From Prosopocoilus inquinatus (Eukaryota; Arthropoda; Insecta; Coleoptera; Lucanidae), in assembly GCA_036172665.1 (NCBI GenBank), contig CM069872.1, forward strand, positions 43,820,101-43,884,100: 64,000 nucleotides of DNA, written 5' to 3'. Each line of letters opens with the position of its first letter. Position 1 is the stretch's first letter. The position numbers were made by a program, and so were the translations under genes. Positions 12,701-27,700 of the stretch are shown piece by piece. Under the pieces are notes generated by a model. The model was given only the letters and a program-made list of their open reading frames with translations. It ran no database searches and had not been told where the DNA came from.

Positions 12701-15700
12701 ATTGAAATGAGACTGGATATTCATTCAACGAAATTTAGGGCACTGGTAGAATCTGCTTCAAGTACTTAAAAAGAGATAAGTTCGAGAAAGAAATGAAATT
12801 TTCTGTTAAATGCTTACAAAAACGATGGTCAGGGCCAGATTCAGGATCAATGAAGAGGCCGTAAAAAGATTTTTCTACCGAAGAAGACACAATGTTTGAA
12901 ATTGAAATAAACCTGTAACAAAGTGTACGAGTAGATAGAATTTTAGTTACTAAACGATTGGTTTTAAACCCAATTTTTTAAAAGATCATAAGTCAGTATA
13001 GTCTAAGATTTCTTTTTATTTTAATTTTTGAAATCTATATCGTAGTGTTTCACATTGTACCGGGTTTTTGGTTATATTTTGAACGGTACCTATACACTTT
13101 ATTATCAGACATATCAAAAAATATTAAATACAAACGTTTTAAGAATTTACCTGGACCGCCAGAATTTACTAAAAGCGCATACAAATGACGATCGGAAATG
13201 TAACAAATGAATACCGACTTTGTTCTTTTAAATGGAACATCCAGTATATTTTCTCGAATTAAGAAAGATATGTTTCTCCTAATTCCAAAAATATATAGTT
13301 TGCCTATATTTGGTTTCAAATTATAATATAATTAAGTTTCAAATTATCACATTTTGTTTTGAAATGTCCTAGACTAATAGTTTTTTAATTAAAATGAACT
13401 CTTATCATACAAATTAAAATTCTTATTAATCCAAAGCAAACTATACCTACCTAAAGTAAATTCAAAAATATGAAACCGAATCTAAGCAAGCTACATATTT
13501 TTGGAATTGGGAGAAAAGTATCTTTCTTAATTCGAGAAAACATACTATGTGTTCCATTTTAAAATAACAAAGTCGGTATTCATTTGTTATATTTTCGACC
13601 TTCATTTGTTTTCGTTTTTAGTAAATTCTGGCGGTTCAGATGAATTCCTAAAACGTTTGTATTTAATATTTTTTGATGTCATATAATAAAGTGCGTTCGT
13701 ACCGTTCAAAATATAACCAAAAACCCTGTACATCCAGATAAACAGATATCATTATCAGCCGATATTGAAATCGGTATTAATCGATACTGATGTGCAGGGA
13801 AAAGAATTCAAGCCACCTAGTGTTGGATGCTTTTTACGCCGAATGTACTATTTACTCCTGCCATGATTCTGAGGCCTTCGATGCGATGCATCGAATTGTT
13901 ATTGAGTGGGAGGGGAAGCACGTTAAAGTGCGTATACATATGTGAGCAGAACACGAGCCGAGCCGTTCGCGAACCATAAATTCACAAGATTGGAACGGGG
14001 TTTGGAGCGCGTAACGAACGGTTTGCGAACCAATCGTGGCGATCCATCTTCTGTAGGTTTTTCTGACGAACATAAAAGAATTCACTGCTCAGATTGGAAC
14101 GTGTTCGTGTCTAGTTCGTTATTTTCTTGACAGCTTGCGAACCTCCGGCTTATTTTATTTTATTTTTGTAGGTTATTTTTCCTTAAATTATTTGCAAACA
14201 CATTATAACTCGGGTATCGCATTAAATTCATAAATCAATTCCCCAAACTTATTAATTTCCGTTACACTCAACGTCCCTGCCAATTATCCGATATTCCCGG
14301 TCTTTCAAGCCCTTTACTCAATTAATATACTGCCAATAGTTATACAGAGAAACTATTCCTAACTATTCCTAAGTTTTTATGCAGCCCTTGGTGTGGACGT
14401 CAGCAAGTACACGCACATATAGCTATGAAGACACTAAATAGTTCGCGGTTGGTTCGTTCCTTTCGTTTGGATCGCTGAAAGTGTGTGTCAAATCCTCAAC
14501 ATCAATGAAGCAGTATAATTACGGTTCAGTCGTCACAACGCCACGCATTTTTCTTAACTTTTTCAATATACGTGCAGGACCTTTTCCACTAACAATAAGT
14601 GAAGGATAAAAGAAAAGTAATTTGTGGTATTTATCAATTTCAGAAGTTCGAAAATTCTAAATTTCAAATTCGGTTCCTTCTAAAATTAGTTCATCGTCGA
14701 TTTCCGATAGTGCAAAATTTGATTTCCAACTTGTCTGTTCTAGATGTGAATGAATGCTTAGATAATAACGGCGATTGCGACCACGACTGTATTAACGAGT
14801 CGGGTAGTTACAGATGTGCCTGCAGGAAGGGATTTCAATTACGCGGTGACAACCGAACTTGCATTTCTGAAATTGTTAGCGAGCAATCACTAGAACAGCC
14901 AGCACAGCGCGATCACTGTTACGCAAACTGCGACACCGTGCTACGATTGCACGACAAACTCAAAGCCCTCCAGGAGAAGGTATGTAGATTCTTTTAGCCA
15001 TGTAGATGACTTTTAGGAGATAATGTCTGAAGATCTACTGCACTTGGTTCCATTGATAAGACAGAGGTCCATCACAGGAACGATAAAATTCCAATATATT
15101 TTATTTCGATGATAGAAGCTCAATGATTGAGAACAGTTTGAATTTGGCGCCATAATTTTAAACGTTTTCACGTTTAAATTCACGCGGTAAATTTAAATGA
15201 TCCTCGATCATTAAGAATCACATTGGTTTTTGCATTTAAATCTTTCTGTGAGTTTGTACAATGAAGTCAACCAATTAGTAAAAAAATACTCCTAGATTGT
15301 TCTAAAATCTTAATCTGTCACTGTTACTTTAGAAATATTTTCTCTGTCAGTTACTTACAATAATTCAACTTTTTAAATGTTAATCTATGTGTGCTCGTAC
15401 GAGAAAGCTGTATTACGTATTACTTTTGTTCTTCTCGTTTTGTGTTCAGTAAACCTAAGGAAAGATGTTTAGGTACCTGAAGTTTTCATCGACATTCACG
15501 GGACACCCTGTATAAGAGTATTTTTCAAACATTTTAATACGAAGCTATAAAATAATTCATTGAACAATTCATCGAACCTCCATCATCGAAATCGAAATGT
15601 AGATTTTATAATTTGAATTGTATCCATTCATGTAGCGTATGCGCTGCGCTGTTGTTAAATACAGCAACATGATATTTCTGAATGAAGAATAGAATTAATT

Positions 15701-18700
15701 GCGCTGAATAATCGGATTATTCGATGGCAAACGAAATGCAGGAATTATTACAAAATTTGCAATTATAATTTTGTCGGTCAGGTTGTGAAGACAATAATTC
15801 AAAACTGGATGCTTAAACTGACTTTACAGCTGCCAGATAAATGATAGTAATTGCTGTTTTAATGGACGAAATTATTTTGAAGCAATTGTGTGTTTTTTTT
15901 TCATTTTAAATGTTTAATACGAAATGTGCTTAATTACAAAAATCCGGCACAAACATAATTTTTAGAAATAGATTCAGTAACTGGGCTGCAGGATAGTTAC
16001 TGAATCTATTCCTTAACTGATCCGTCGTGATCATACTTCGCGTAATTTTTAGTCAATTCTTTTGGGGACGTTCAAAATCATTAATATTTCACTATATTGA
16101 TTGCTAGCCTCTTCAGGAATACTGTATTTTTCTCGCTATAGTAACAGTATTTCTGAAGAAAATGATAACCGATACAGCAAGACGTTATGAACAGAGTCCG
16201 GCGATTCCTAGAATATCTACAAAAAAACCGAATGAGCACAGGATGGAAAGTGTCTAGAGAAAGTTTCTACCAGATATCCTAGAAATCGCGGATCCTTAGT
16301 TATAAATCTCGCAACTTTGTGAGTATCTTTGAGAAGAATGTAATTATATTTTTTGATCGAACTAAAACCTGTTTATTTTATTTATAAAATTAATTCGGTG
16401 TTTTCCTTTTTCAGTTGTTGCATATTTCATTTTCCATTTTATTTCATTTTGAAGTCGAAAACAAGTTTACGTTTTACATATTTTTGTATTATGTAAGATT
16501 CCACAGTGACATTTATTACCGTCTTCAGCATTACGCCTTCCTCTTATCTTACATAACTTCAAAAGGAGAAACTTTCTCATTTTTCTGAAATTTGCAAGAC
16601 CTGTGCGAACTTGCTTATTTAAATTTGCCCTAATTTAGGGAAACAAATCGAATAATAAAAGTTCTGCTTCGCACACCGTGCAGCAGCAACTTTTTGTTCA
16701 AAGCTCGAACATACGAACGAGCTCAAACACAAATTGATGTGTGAAGTTTGTAACAACAAATGTTCTGCTCCCAGGTTTCGGCTCTGAGCACCGCAATCAA
16801 GCTGTCCAGTTACGCGTCGGGTCCGCCGGGCCCCGCAGGACCACCAGGACCTCCCGGACCGGCCGGACCGAGGGGATTTCCTGGTGCGGTTTACGTAATT
16901 CTTTGTCTAACTTTCTTGTCTCGTTGATTGCATTCTTGTGCATGCCTGTTATGCTAATGCATTCAGTCTAACACACGTAGAACTAACTATTAATATTCTA
17001 ATTAAATAATTTTATTTTCAATTACAGAGTATTTCTATTTGTATGAATCGTTATTTTTCATTCAATGGGTATAAAAAATTTACACTCCTTTAGTAAGCAC
17101 ACTCCCCTGCTGTAGACATTTTTCTCTATTCTCTGTATGTTAATAAAATACAGTTACAGTAACTAATAAGCATTCGCTATGGAGAAGTGCAAAGGTTTTA
17201 CTGTATCTTCTGAGGCATACTGAGGCCGCTAAATATTTATTTAGCGGCAGTATGTTTCACAAGTGCATATTTCTGGGTTTGTTTCTTTCAAAATTTATTT
17301 CATTCTATTAATTTATATTTGTTTATGTTTATGTTATCATTTACTTACAGTAATATACTTCAAAAATTATCTTTTTATCACGTACTTCCGACTTTATAAA
17401 TCGGCTAGACTAACCGCTGCCTAAGGTGGAAGTTATTTATAAAATTCAGATTTGATACAGATACCGATTTTTTTTATCTGTGGTGTTTGCCCAACGGAGT
17501 TCTAAGTCATAGACTTGTCAGGACCTCAGCAGCGTGTGTGTTTATAAAGTGTTCCATGGCTTTGTTACTTCCAAACCTCCTCGACGTTGAAGGAGAAGCA
17601 GTGTCGAATTGTATTCCCAACACTGAAGACTACCTGAAGTGAGTATCAACCACCCCTAAGAAATATTTCGATCGGGGTGCGAACCCACGATTATACGATT
17701 GCAAGACCGATCCCTTACCACTTGGACTGTTGAGGCTATTAATTCATTACGTAAAGGCATCTCTGGTTTTGGTGCTCTCTTAACGTCGGATTCCTAACGC
17801 TATAGTTTCTACTGTCAATCGTTATCAAAAAATCTTGTGAAGCTTACATGAAACGCACGTCAAAGGTATTGGCAAAGTTTGAGTCTGCTATAGTTTCTAC
17901 TGTCAATCATTATCAAAAAATCTTGTGAAGCTTACATGAAAGGCATGTCAAAGGTGTTGACAAATTGAGTCTGCTCATTGTAATATGTGACAATGCACAG
18001 TATATTCACTCAACGCAAACAGAAAACCTCTCTGAAACAGAGCAATTTCCACGTTCACTCTCTAATTAGTCCGGCGCATGTCTAATTGCAGCAACAATTA
18101 CGCAAGAATAAACTCCACCAACCTAAACATAGTTTAATTACATCAGAGAATTGCCCCTTTCACTGTATAAATTAATAAGCTGCATTGAGCGAGTAAGCAG
18201 AAACAATAAACGGTTATTGTAGCAGAAAATTTGATCTGTGAAAGAGCTTCAAAATGAAACGTGGCAATCCGAAATTTCGGCAAGTACCTACTTAAACGTA
18301 TCAAACCGGAAATTAATTAGCACAGGTAATTTAGCTAACACGTAGTCGGTCAAATCCATGCCACATTTATAAGTGTTCCACGTCGGAAATTGCAGTTTCC
18401 AGGAAATTCACACTGCAAATCCATTAGCGCTAATTTAAACCGGAAACTCCGGAGCAAAAAAAAAGTGACGAGGAGACGTTTAGCAAATGTCGCTTTTGAT
18501 TCTCCAAAAGCGTGGCTACATTCACGTTCAGCTTTCAGTAAAGAGATAACAGCTTATAATCTCAATACTCGCATGGAAACAATGTAGAATTTGCTCCGGG
18601 GGAATTATTCTATGAATTTCAGGCGTAGTTATTTCCCGCTGAAATATGAGGCGAGATTTGTCTATGAATTGGATGAAGCCGTTATTTTACGGGCACGCTT

Positions 18701-21700
18701 TCGTTAGTGTTTGCACGACGAAGTACAAAGGAATAGAGCGACGACGCCTTGTGTATCTGCTACTAAATCAATTTGTAAAGGGTAGATGAATAGATTCTAG
18801 ATACGTAATGAGGGTATGGTCACAGATGTCCCATCAGTTCAACAAAGGTTGCCTCAAATGACTTTCTCAGCCAGATTTCAAGAGAATCAACTCAAGATAA
18901 TCTAGAAATGATTTTCGATTTAAAGAAATGCATTGCAGAAATTAGAATATCTTAATCCTTAGCAGTGTTAAGGCGGAATTCCACTCAGACAAAATTTTCC
19001 ATTTGACTGATAAAGAAAAATTATGTACCTCGTCATGATTTCAGTGATGATACCCTTTTAAATATGTAGATTTGAAAGAACCGCAAATATCATGATGGCT
19101 AACTAAAACCATATCGTATCCCCACTCATTCAATTTACAATTAGTCAAGGCAAATTGCTTACTTATTGTTACCAAAAACCTACACTTCATTGCCCTCTGT
19201 TATTTGGCCTCGCCAGCTCTTTTACACCAGCTTGACCCAATTCATATTATACGTGCACGCCATCCTAATGCTCTGCTTGCGAGACTTGCCTCAGTGGAAT
19301 TCGGCCTTTAATACACATTAAATTTTATTATTTTTTGTTAAAGGCATTCTTGCTCTCAGAAACGAAAACCAAAAGGTCTTCCATGACGCATTTAAAAATA
19401 GAACCCACCAATAACTAATTTAATAATTTAAAGTTCGCAATATATCTCTGGATTTCAATTAATTTAGTTTATCACTTTATCTGTGTAAATTTACAAATAC
19501 ATTCAGATGTACACTTTATTAAATTAAATTTGAAGTTTTCCCGAAACGTCAGGATCAAATTAATTAAGTTAATTAACTCATCAGAATAATACATACATAT
19601 AACACGTATTGCAAACAAAACCTGTTATGTGTGGGGACAGGAGTTTCTATATTTTGAAACTACCGCTAATTAAATTATTTCGTAAAACACCGCGAAAGAA
19701 AGAACGTGCTGACGGTAACTTTTTATGAAAATAGAAACATTTCCCACTGTGCCGGGAACTTTTTTCTGATCTATATGGGGTAGACGTCTTCAATTTCCCT
19801 AATTAATTAACCACATTAGGCGATAAGTGCGACGGAAGAGGCGTTGTTGCATTCAAGACGTTGAACAATGATTAAATTTGGAATATAAGATTAAGTCGGA
19901 AATGGGACGTCCGTGTCGTGGTTACAAATTAGAAATGTTAGAATGCACAGTTTATTCTACTCGAATACCAGCAAAAGAATCAACGTTTGTTCTACCAAAC
20001 CTTAAATCCTGGTAATACGTGTGATAGGAATTGTATCTACTTTCACCCTGTAATGAACAAATTATTTAATAAATTATTGTGCGTAACGAGTTAAATTAAA
20101 TAAGTAGTGCAAAAGTAAATTAAATCGTGTGTAAAAAGCCAATGTAAATCAAATGAGATTTTCATTATTAAATGATATCTGTTGACATTGTTGACAATGG
20201 CGCGAAGCGACAACAAACACAACAAAATTAGTTCGTATTGTATGACAGACGTGTGTGAAAGACTTTTATGCACTTCTTACGATTAAAGCAATTCGTGCAT
20301 AAAAGCCTTACTTCACATACTTGTATCATAAATATCTATTTTGTTTCAGATGATGATTTTTCTGTTATAAAAGACGCTAAAACTAATTCTACAATTTTTC
20401 AGTTTTTGTTCACGACGATTTTCAATATTAAGTGTATTAAACCACCAGTGATTGGAAGTAAAACTAAAGAAGATAAAAATGAGGATAAGGACACGCGAAA
20501 ATAACAAACACACAAAGAAGGGAGGTGAAAAATATTTTAAGCAAAAAGAAAAGATCTTACTCGCTAAAACAAATCAGAAAGAAGATACAACAACTTTAAA
20601 ATAAAGGAAAACTAGAAATCTCTATAGAGACGTCGAAAGCTTAAGAAGGGGATATCGTAACTCAATACCATTCTTAAGACCAAGAAGGTATTGTAATGGC
20701 AGGTGAGGAAGAGAAAATAGAAAGATGGAGACAGTATTTTAAACGAAAACACCGAGGAAGATTCAAGAGATTTAGAAATCTTTAACGCAAAGCCTATAAT
20801 GAAGGAAACAACAAACTAAAACGAAAAGTAAGAAAAGACCAAACAAAAATGAAGTAAATTTCAAAAATTTGAAATGTGGAGGTGGGTTCTTACCTTAAAT
20901 AAAAGAAATGTATAATTCACTAAAATGACTACATATATAAATACGAAGAGTTTGAAGAGTATATGCAGATTGATATAACCAATAAATTAAACGAAATTAA
21001 TCTACTTTCAGTAAAAAGTAAGAAAAATGCTAATGGTCTAAATGGAAATTTAAAATTAAAAGAGGTATCAAGAGGTACCAAATATAGGAAAATAAAGAGA
21101 AATTATAAATCTGCTAGAAGAGAACATTCAGAATGATCTTTGGCGGTAAAACACAACTGAAGTACCTCTTCCTCAGTAGTTTTGAACCGTCAAAGATCCT
21201 TCTGACTAAAGTTTCTAAAGAGAAAGTTTTAGAAGAGTAATGTAAGTGTAGAAAATTAAATTGTTTGGGACACCCAGAGAAAATTAACAATGAGGGAGAC
21301 GTATAAACGTAGCTTGTAGAATAGAGCAACAAAAGAGAGGAAAATTAAGGAAAAGATGGACAGAGGCAGCAGAAGAGTTCCTGAGAAGCAAACATTCAGG
21401 AATTTGAAGAGAACTAGCTAGAAACAGAAAAGAACAGAAAAAAAACAGAGTGCAAGGTCTAAATGACATGCGTTGGGCTGAATTCTTGAATTTCGGTTGA
21501 AAGCGCACGTCTGGGATTTCTTCTACTGCCGACGTTTCGTTCTTCATTGCAGAAGAACTTCCTCAAGGCTGCTATTGCTGCTATTGGTGGTTTGCTGCTG
21601 TTTCTTGTTAGGCGTTGAGACTGATATGAGTTGGATTTATTTATTATTGCCTTAAAATAAGAATGAAATATTGGGAAAAGATGCAGCTACAAATATGTGT

Positions 21701-24700
21701 AAAAAAAATTAATAAATGAAAATATATAAATATAGAATAGTTTAGTAAGATTAAAGATATAAAAAATCGAGTTAAAGAGAAAAGGGGTTTGAAAGAATTA
21801 TCAAGAATGAAACTGCCAGGGAAGGAAATTTCGAAAAAAGTAGAACAAAAACAAAAGAAAGAAAAAGCCAAATTTAGTAGAAGAAGAAATAGACGAGACA
21901 AAGTCAATTTTAAACAAGGCGAATTCAGAAGCAGAAGATGAGCAACAAAAGAAAGTAGAGAAATAGTCAAAAATAAATTCAGAAAAAAAGAAAATGAAAT
22001 TAGAAAAAGAAATTGATAAGAACTGATAAAAAAAAGCCTACATATATGACTGAAAATATGAATAATTGTGAAAAAATACAAACATATGGAACACAGGAAA
22101 AATATTTTCAGATTTTTGTATGCCAGGTGACACATAAATCGCACATAAGAGAAGAAAGAAGAGTTCGACCATCTTTCCAAGATAAGCCGAAAATAGTAAT
22201 AGCCAAAATAATGTTTAAAATTCTAAATATGTATTATAATATTAGCTTAGTAAAGAAAAATAAATTGAAGAAATAATTCTCTATTGTTACGTTTATTTTT
22301 AGGGTTAACCGTAATAAGGGACGTAATCAAAATAAGGAATACATAAATTTAATTTAAAAAAAGGAATACGAGTCAAACTCTGAACTCGGCGCGGAAGGCG
22401 ATGAATCACGTATGGGGATTTTCCTACATCACGGACACTCGCTACGCTGTAGATTATATTACTACCCTCCTCATTATGCAAAGAAACCCTTTGTTGGTAC
22501 CTACAGGCTTTTCAGCGCTTCTGCACGCTGTGATTTTTTCAGCGATTTTCAGTGACCGTTGAGTTATGATCTGAGACCGGCAGAAAAATGTCACGACTGC
22601 GAAATAGTCATTGCATTTAAGTGGCTAGCGTGTGCCGCCGATGTCGATGTCGACGACAGCGTTTATCGTATTTTGCTTAATATTAATTATATTTCACCGT
22701 CTTGGTTTGTGCTGCGAATAAAATCTAGCAACTGATGTGATTAGTATATTATGGCGGAATGGTTAATACTCACTTCAATTTTTTTTATGACATACATTTA
22801 ATTTATTATTATTTATGTAAATCATATGCCTCCGTTCCTGATGCCAGAAGTGACGCCTGTGGTTACGGCAGACTGATAACGCGCTCTACGCTTGCCTTAC
22901 TTTGACCTTGATATTTTTCTGCACCTCTCTGGTTATGATTGATTTCTTTGGCACCCTATCTCAACTTTACATTTATCTGACAATTAGATGTAGTGTTGTA
23001 CAGTTTCCTGAAACGTATTCGGTAACAGTTGTTGTATTTAAAACAAAAACTACAAGAACTACAATCTAATAATTCACTCTGCAAACAATTGTACCGAATA
23101 CTTGGCACGTAATTAGCTCCAGTGTAACACAATCTAAAACAAAGCAATACAGCAGCTTAAGAAAGTTACCAGCACCGAATGACTAATTAAAACTCGTGAA
23201 CGTCAACCGCTTGTCTTCTCGCACGCCGCATTATTAACACTAACACCGAGGCAAAGTTACAACTAACAGTTTGTTTCCGACATTATTAAATTAGCGGTTG
23301 AAATGCGACTACCCGCAGCTGGATGCGCTTTTACATTTTGATAAAAATTGCCGTTGTTGCGTTTCAAGGACCGGAAGGATCCTCCGTCACGACCGGAAAC
23401 AGCGATTATACGTACTCCATGATGGACGCGTTCGTACCGTTGCCCGGAGACGACGTGGCTCATTGCAAATGCAAAAGAGGAGCTCAGGTGAGTCATTCTT
23501 ATTCTTCGATTTAATTTATAAATGTTCAAAGAGTCGGGCTTGGATGTTTTAAACAAGTCACGGACTTTTAAAAGAAAAATGCTTCGCAGTACAGTACAAG
23601 ACAAAAAAATTGCAGTACATTATATAAGAAGAGCTGTAAACAGTATATTACGCACGGGAGAAGTAGAAAGCTCAGGACGACTCGCCACTCGGGCGTAATT
23701 GCTTTACAGCTCGTGTTTTGTACTAGACTTTATCTGCGACCACATTTAGTTACGACCAGGGAAAGGAATTCAGCCCATTTGTTGCGAGAAGAGTAATAGG
23801 ATTAGCTCCGCACACAATAAGTTCTGTGCGGAAAATCGAATTTCATCCCTTTCTCTCCTACTAAATAACAATTATTTGATGCACTGAAACAGCGGAATTG
23901 TGGAGGGAGTAAATACTACATTCGGCGTAAGATGCGTCCAGCACTAAATAAGCTGAATTCTCTTCCCTGGTTATTACTATATATCAAAATATCAAAATAA
24001 ATATTTCTATTTAAGAATTACAAACAAACGAAATTAAAACCTTCTGTGTATTGAGTATACTGCTGCATTTGTGCAGGGATCAGAAATCGGTCCACTTGTT
24101 CAGCGAAAAGTATGAAAATTCAGAACAATTCCTGCGAAGTGCTCTGGATCTTTTCCCCTCTTACTCAATAGCAATTTAAATGCAGAAAGAGTAAATAGTC
24201 CCACACTAAGTAGGCCAAATTCTTTTCTCTGCATACGTGTAAAAAAACATTACAGAGTTTTTTGTATACTGGCGCTTTTTTTTAAAGCCTCGTTCCCACG
24301 AGCGTTTTCTAAAATTTTCAAGCGCTCGCTTTTTCTAACGCGGTCAATGAAACATATCGGATTTAATAGTTATAGAAGGTTCTGAAAATAGTAAACAATT
24401 AAAAGCAAAGAATAAAAATTTGTGTATAACGTGTAAACGTTTGTGATAATCCAGATGAAAATAATAAATAATAAACATTCTGTTGACAGTAATAAAAATA
24501 TGTGATGGTAATTATAAAAAAAAACTCAAGACGGGGGCTTTAAAATTTCTCAAAAAATAGGAGTAATTAATAAACATTCATGTAAAAGAAATAAAGAGAT
24601 ACAAATTTCAACATAACATTTATACGAAAAGAAAAGAAAATTTATGAAGAAAATAAGAAAACAAATTATGGCTGTAAAGAGAGAAGAATACAGGAATTTT

Positions 24701-27700
24701 TCGATTATTTAATTTTAGAAAACGTTCACAAACAAACCAGAATAAAAAAAGAACATTTTAGTCTCTTGAAAAACTATACCTAATCAACAAAAACGACATC
24801 AAAAGGAAGGTATATTTCAGAAAATATACAAAAATGAAAGAATTAATTAAAAAAAAATTAATTTATCAGCTTTATTTTCTTTATTTCTTTATTAGCAGTA
24901 TTTATTATCGGGATAATGGGCTTTGAACGACAAAATACGATTCTTTCTGTAGAAAGTGCAAGGATTCAAACTTGATGACTTGGCAACACTGTGAAACGGA
25001 AATGTAAGGTTTTTTGTCGTCATCTTCATAACTGCCACAGATGGAGCTCTTGAGAATCAATCGTGAAACCCAGTTTGGGAACAGCTGCATTAGACTAAGA
25101 CGTCAAGAAGCAAATTGAATTGAAAGAAAATAAATAAGATAAAGGAAGTCGAACGTTCTTTAAAGAGGGTACAAACCCTTTTTCGTCATCATATCACTGC
25201 ATGGACTCTGATAACTGCAAATCTGCCAACAACAAAGAAGGAAGTTACCTCGAAGTCAATAGTGAACGCGGTCAACAACGTGCGAGGTCCTAGGGGGTTG
25301 TAATCAACCCTCGGTCGCGAGGGACAAAACGATAAAATCCAATGACGATGTTGGGCTGAGAAAAGCTTGCAGGTTGAGTAAGGCCTGCGAGCTGCCCGCA
25401 ATCAATCAAAGAAAGAAAACAAACACCGTTTAAAGTAAACAGAACTTGTCTACAAATGATCGAGTTGAAATACCAAACAAAAAAAAAGTTAACTTGCCAA
25501 GAAAAATCCGAAACAATTGACAAACAAGAATGGTAACCGGATCAATTGGCCCAAAAATAAAATATTAATAATATTAATAATCGAATATTTAGCTTCAGAA
25601 CATACTTTTTCCAATTTTGGCCAAACGAGTTGGCAACACCGGTTGTAAGTTACGTCTGTTACAAAGGAAACATCTCATTCATGCCTTCTACGAGGTTAAA
25701 TCATCCTTGCGAGCGCGAATGCGTTTTTCAAATGGAAGAACGAGTCGTACAAGTTTTTCGTTTTGTGTAAAAACAAACCGACAAATACAACGGCTGCATT
25801 TGAATTTACGTCATTCAAATGCAGCCGTTGCATTTGTCTTTACACAAAACGAAAAACTTGTACGACTCGTTCGAAAAGAAAAAGACGATTTTACATCTAA
25901 TGGGTACGTCTGGATACGCCGAATGGGTCAAAATCTACGTGTGTTCTGCGCGTCAGTAATTTATGGCGCAGCCTTTCGTATTTCTTCTTAATCTCATAAA
26001 ACCCAGATGATAATCCAATAATAATTGGGCTGAGGTAAGTCCCAACGATGACCAGTCTACTGCGTACCTTGAATGCCGACGTTAATTCAGGCGTTTAAAC
26101 GTAACAAATCGTAATATTCACCGCCTCCCATTGAAGAAGTTTGATTTTAACACATCTTGAAAGATGTTTAAGAATTTTTTAAGAATCGGATCACTTGCGC
26201 AGTTTTTGTATATGGTGTTTATGACTGACGTATTTTGACTATTTATGGCGCAACCTGTCGGATATAGAACTTATCGGTTTAAATATGTGCGTTTGCACCA
26301 AAGCGTTTTCTTTCAGTGTGAACATAACTATTAAATCTGATATGTTCTGTTCAGGGCGTTAGAGAAAGCGAGCGCTTTAACATTTTAGAAGACGCTCGTG
26401 CGAACGAAGCCTAAGGATAACAACAAGGAGAGGTGGGTAGACTGCGGTTAACCATCGTCTTGCTAAAAAAAGATTTCAGTGAAAGATTCATAGGACAATT
26501 CAAGTTCCAAATAATTAGTTGAAATTTCGGCGACTGTCAATTTAACGTAATGCGGCTGACGAGATTCCTAACTACAAGTGCGCATAAAGTGTCGTGCGAT
26601 TTTGACGACAGATCGTAAACATCCGCTTGCTTAGTTTATGCATTGTACGTAATTTGTCATTTACAGTGGTGCTCGTAGATAAAGAATGATGAATCTGTTT
26701 TGATATCTAATTACTTAATGGTTAGCCCAAAACAATAAATGAAACTGCGATTTAGAAACTAGGAGATGCACTGGTTCTCCACTCAAAAAGAAAGAAAATC
26801 AGTTTAAAAATATACAGGATATACCCTCGAAACATCTTTTGGATTAATGATCTAATAATTATACCACCCTCTGGATGAGAGAGGGCTTGATGAAAACTGT
26901 AACAGAAGAATATTATTCTATTTTGCCCTAAACTTGACAAAGAGATGCATTGAAGAAAATTTCCTAAAATGTCTTTTTTTATACTTTGCATCATCAGTGG
27001 TTGCGGTGCAAAAAAAAAACAATTCCGAGAGAATTTACTTTCTTCTGTGTTAGGACAAATAATTAACAAAACCTCCTGGTGAAGAACAATTATGGAAATC
27101 TTTATTTTGGTAAAATTAGTTATGGCCGATTTACAGCCTTACAGCCTTATCCCAAGATTAAATGTACCTATCGGTTAGAATGTAACACAGGTATGTGTAC
27201 AAATAATATGTGTGACACTATCTAACTGATAGATAAGTTAACCTCAAGCTAAAGACGATGAAGAAATCGGCCTACTACTACAGATTTTTCTCATTTTAAA
27301 CTTTGCAAACTTGCGACGTTTATTTTATGAAAATGAAGTTCCAGAAACTCCATAATTTACGTACACGTCACCAGGCTTAAGGAACAAAGAAATAATTGCA
27401 GATATTAAAATTTCATGAAGCTCGTGAACGGTTGATTAAATACTATTTAAACTAAAGCTGAAGCTCTAGCCAAACCGAAATTAAAATTAATAAAAAGATT
27501 TTCTATTAAACAAAGCTAATTAGAAAATTTAGAAATGTAATGGAAAAAGAAAAATGCAAATTGTTAATTATGATGATATTGATAAATTAAATTTCTTTCT
27601 TTTAATCTTAACATTGGCGTAACGGTCGATGGTGTAGAGGGTGCAATCTCATTTAAACTTATATATAACTAATACGATTTTTTAAAAGCGCTTTGGAGTC

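Larger units (their letters stand above)
8233..14743. other. CCBE1 intron
   Basis: A 6.5-kb intron holding a repeat at 8545-8705 shared with the Tc1 element at 53.9 kb, a MITE at 11191-11350, a composite MITE with a nested hAT-like insert at 11510-11865, and a long foldback at 13055-13732. A more GC-rich patch at about 9970-10200 has no recognised identity. Confidence 0.65.
16884..23368. other. CCBE1 intron
   Basis: A 6.5-kb intron with a tRNA-derived SINE-like block (17465-17738), an 88-bp tandem duplication (17799-17973), a strongly purine-rich stretch (about 20500-22020) and a hammerhead-like motif (21520-21572). A GC-richer patch at 22380-22520 has no recognised identity. Confidence 0.65.

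Noticed and set aside
17660..17738. Functional tRNA gene on the minus strand
   Set aside because: A-box and B-box are present, but the anticodon and T stems do not pair.
21644..22180. 178-codon minus-strand frame rich in Phe, Leu and Ser
   Set aside because: It is the complement of a purine-rich low-complexity tract, with no domain, no biased start and no splice signals.
25617..25991. 124-codon plus-strand frame
   Set aside because: Runs through a near-perfect hairpin; the two halves are translations of complementary arms.
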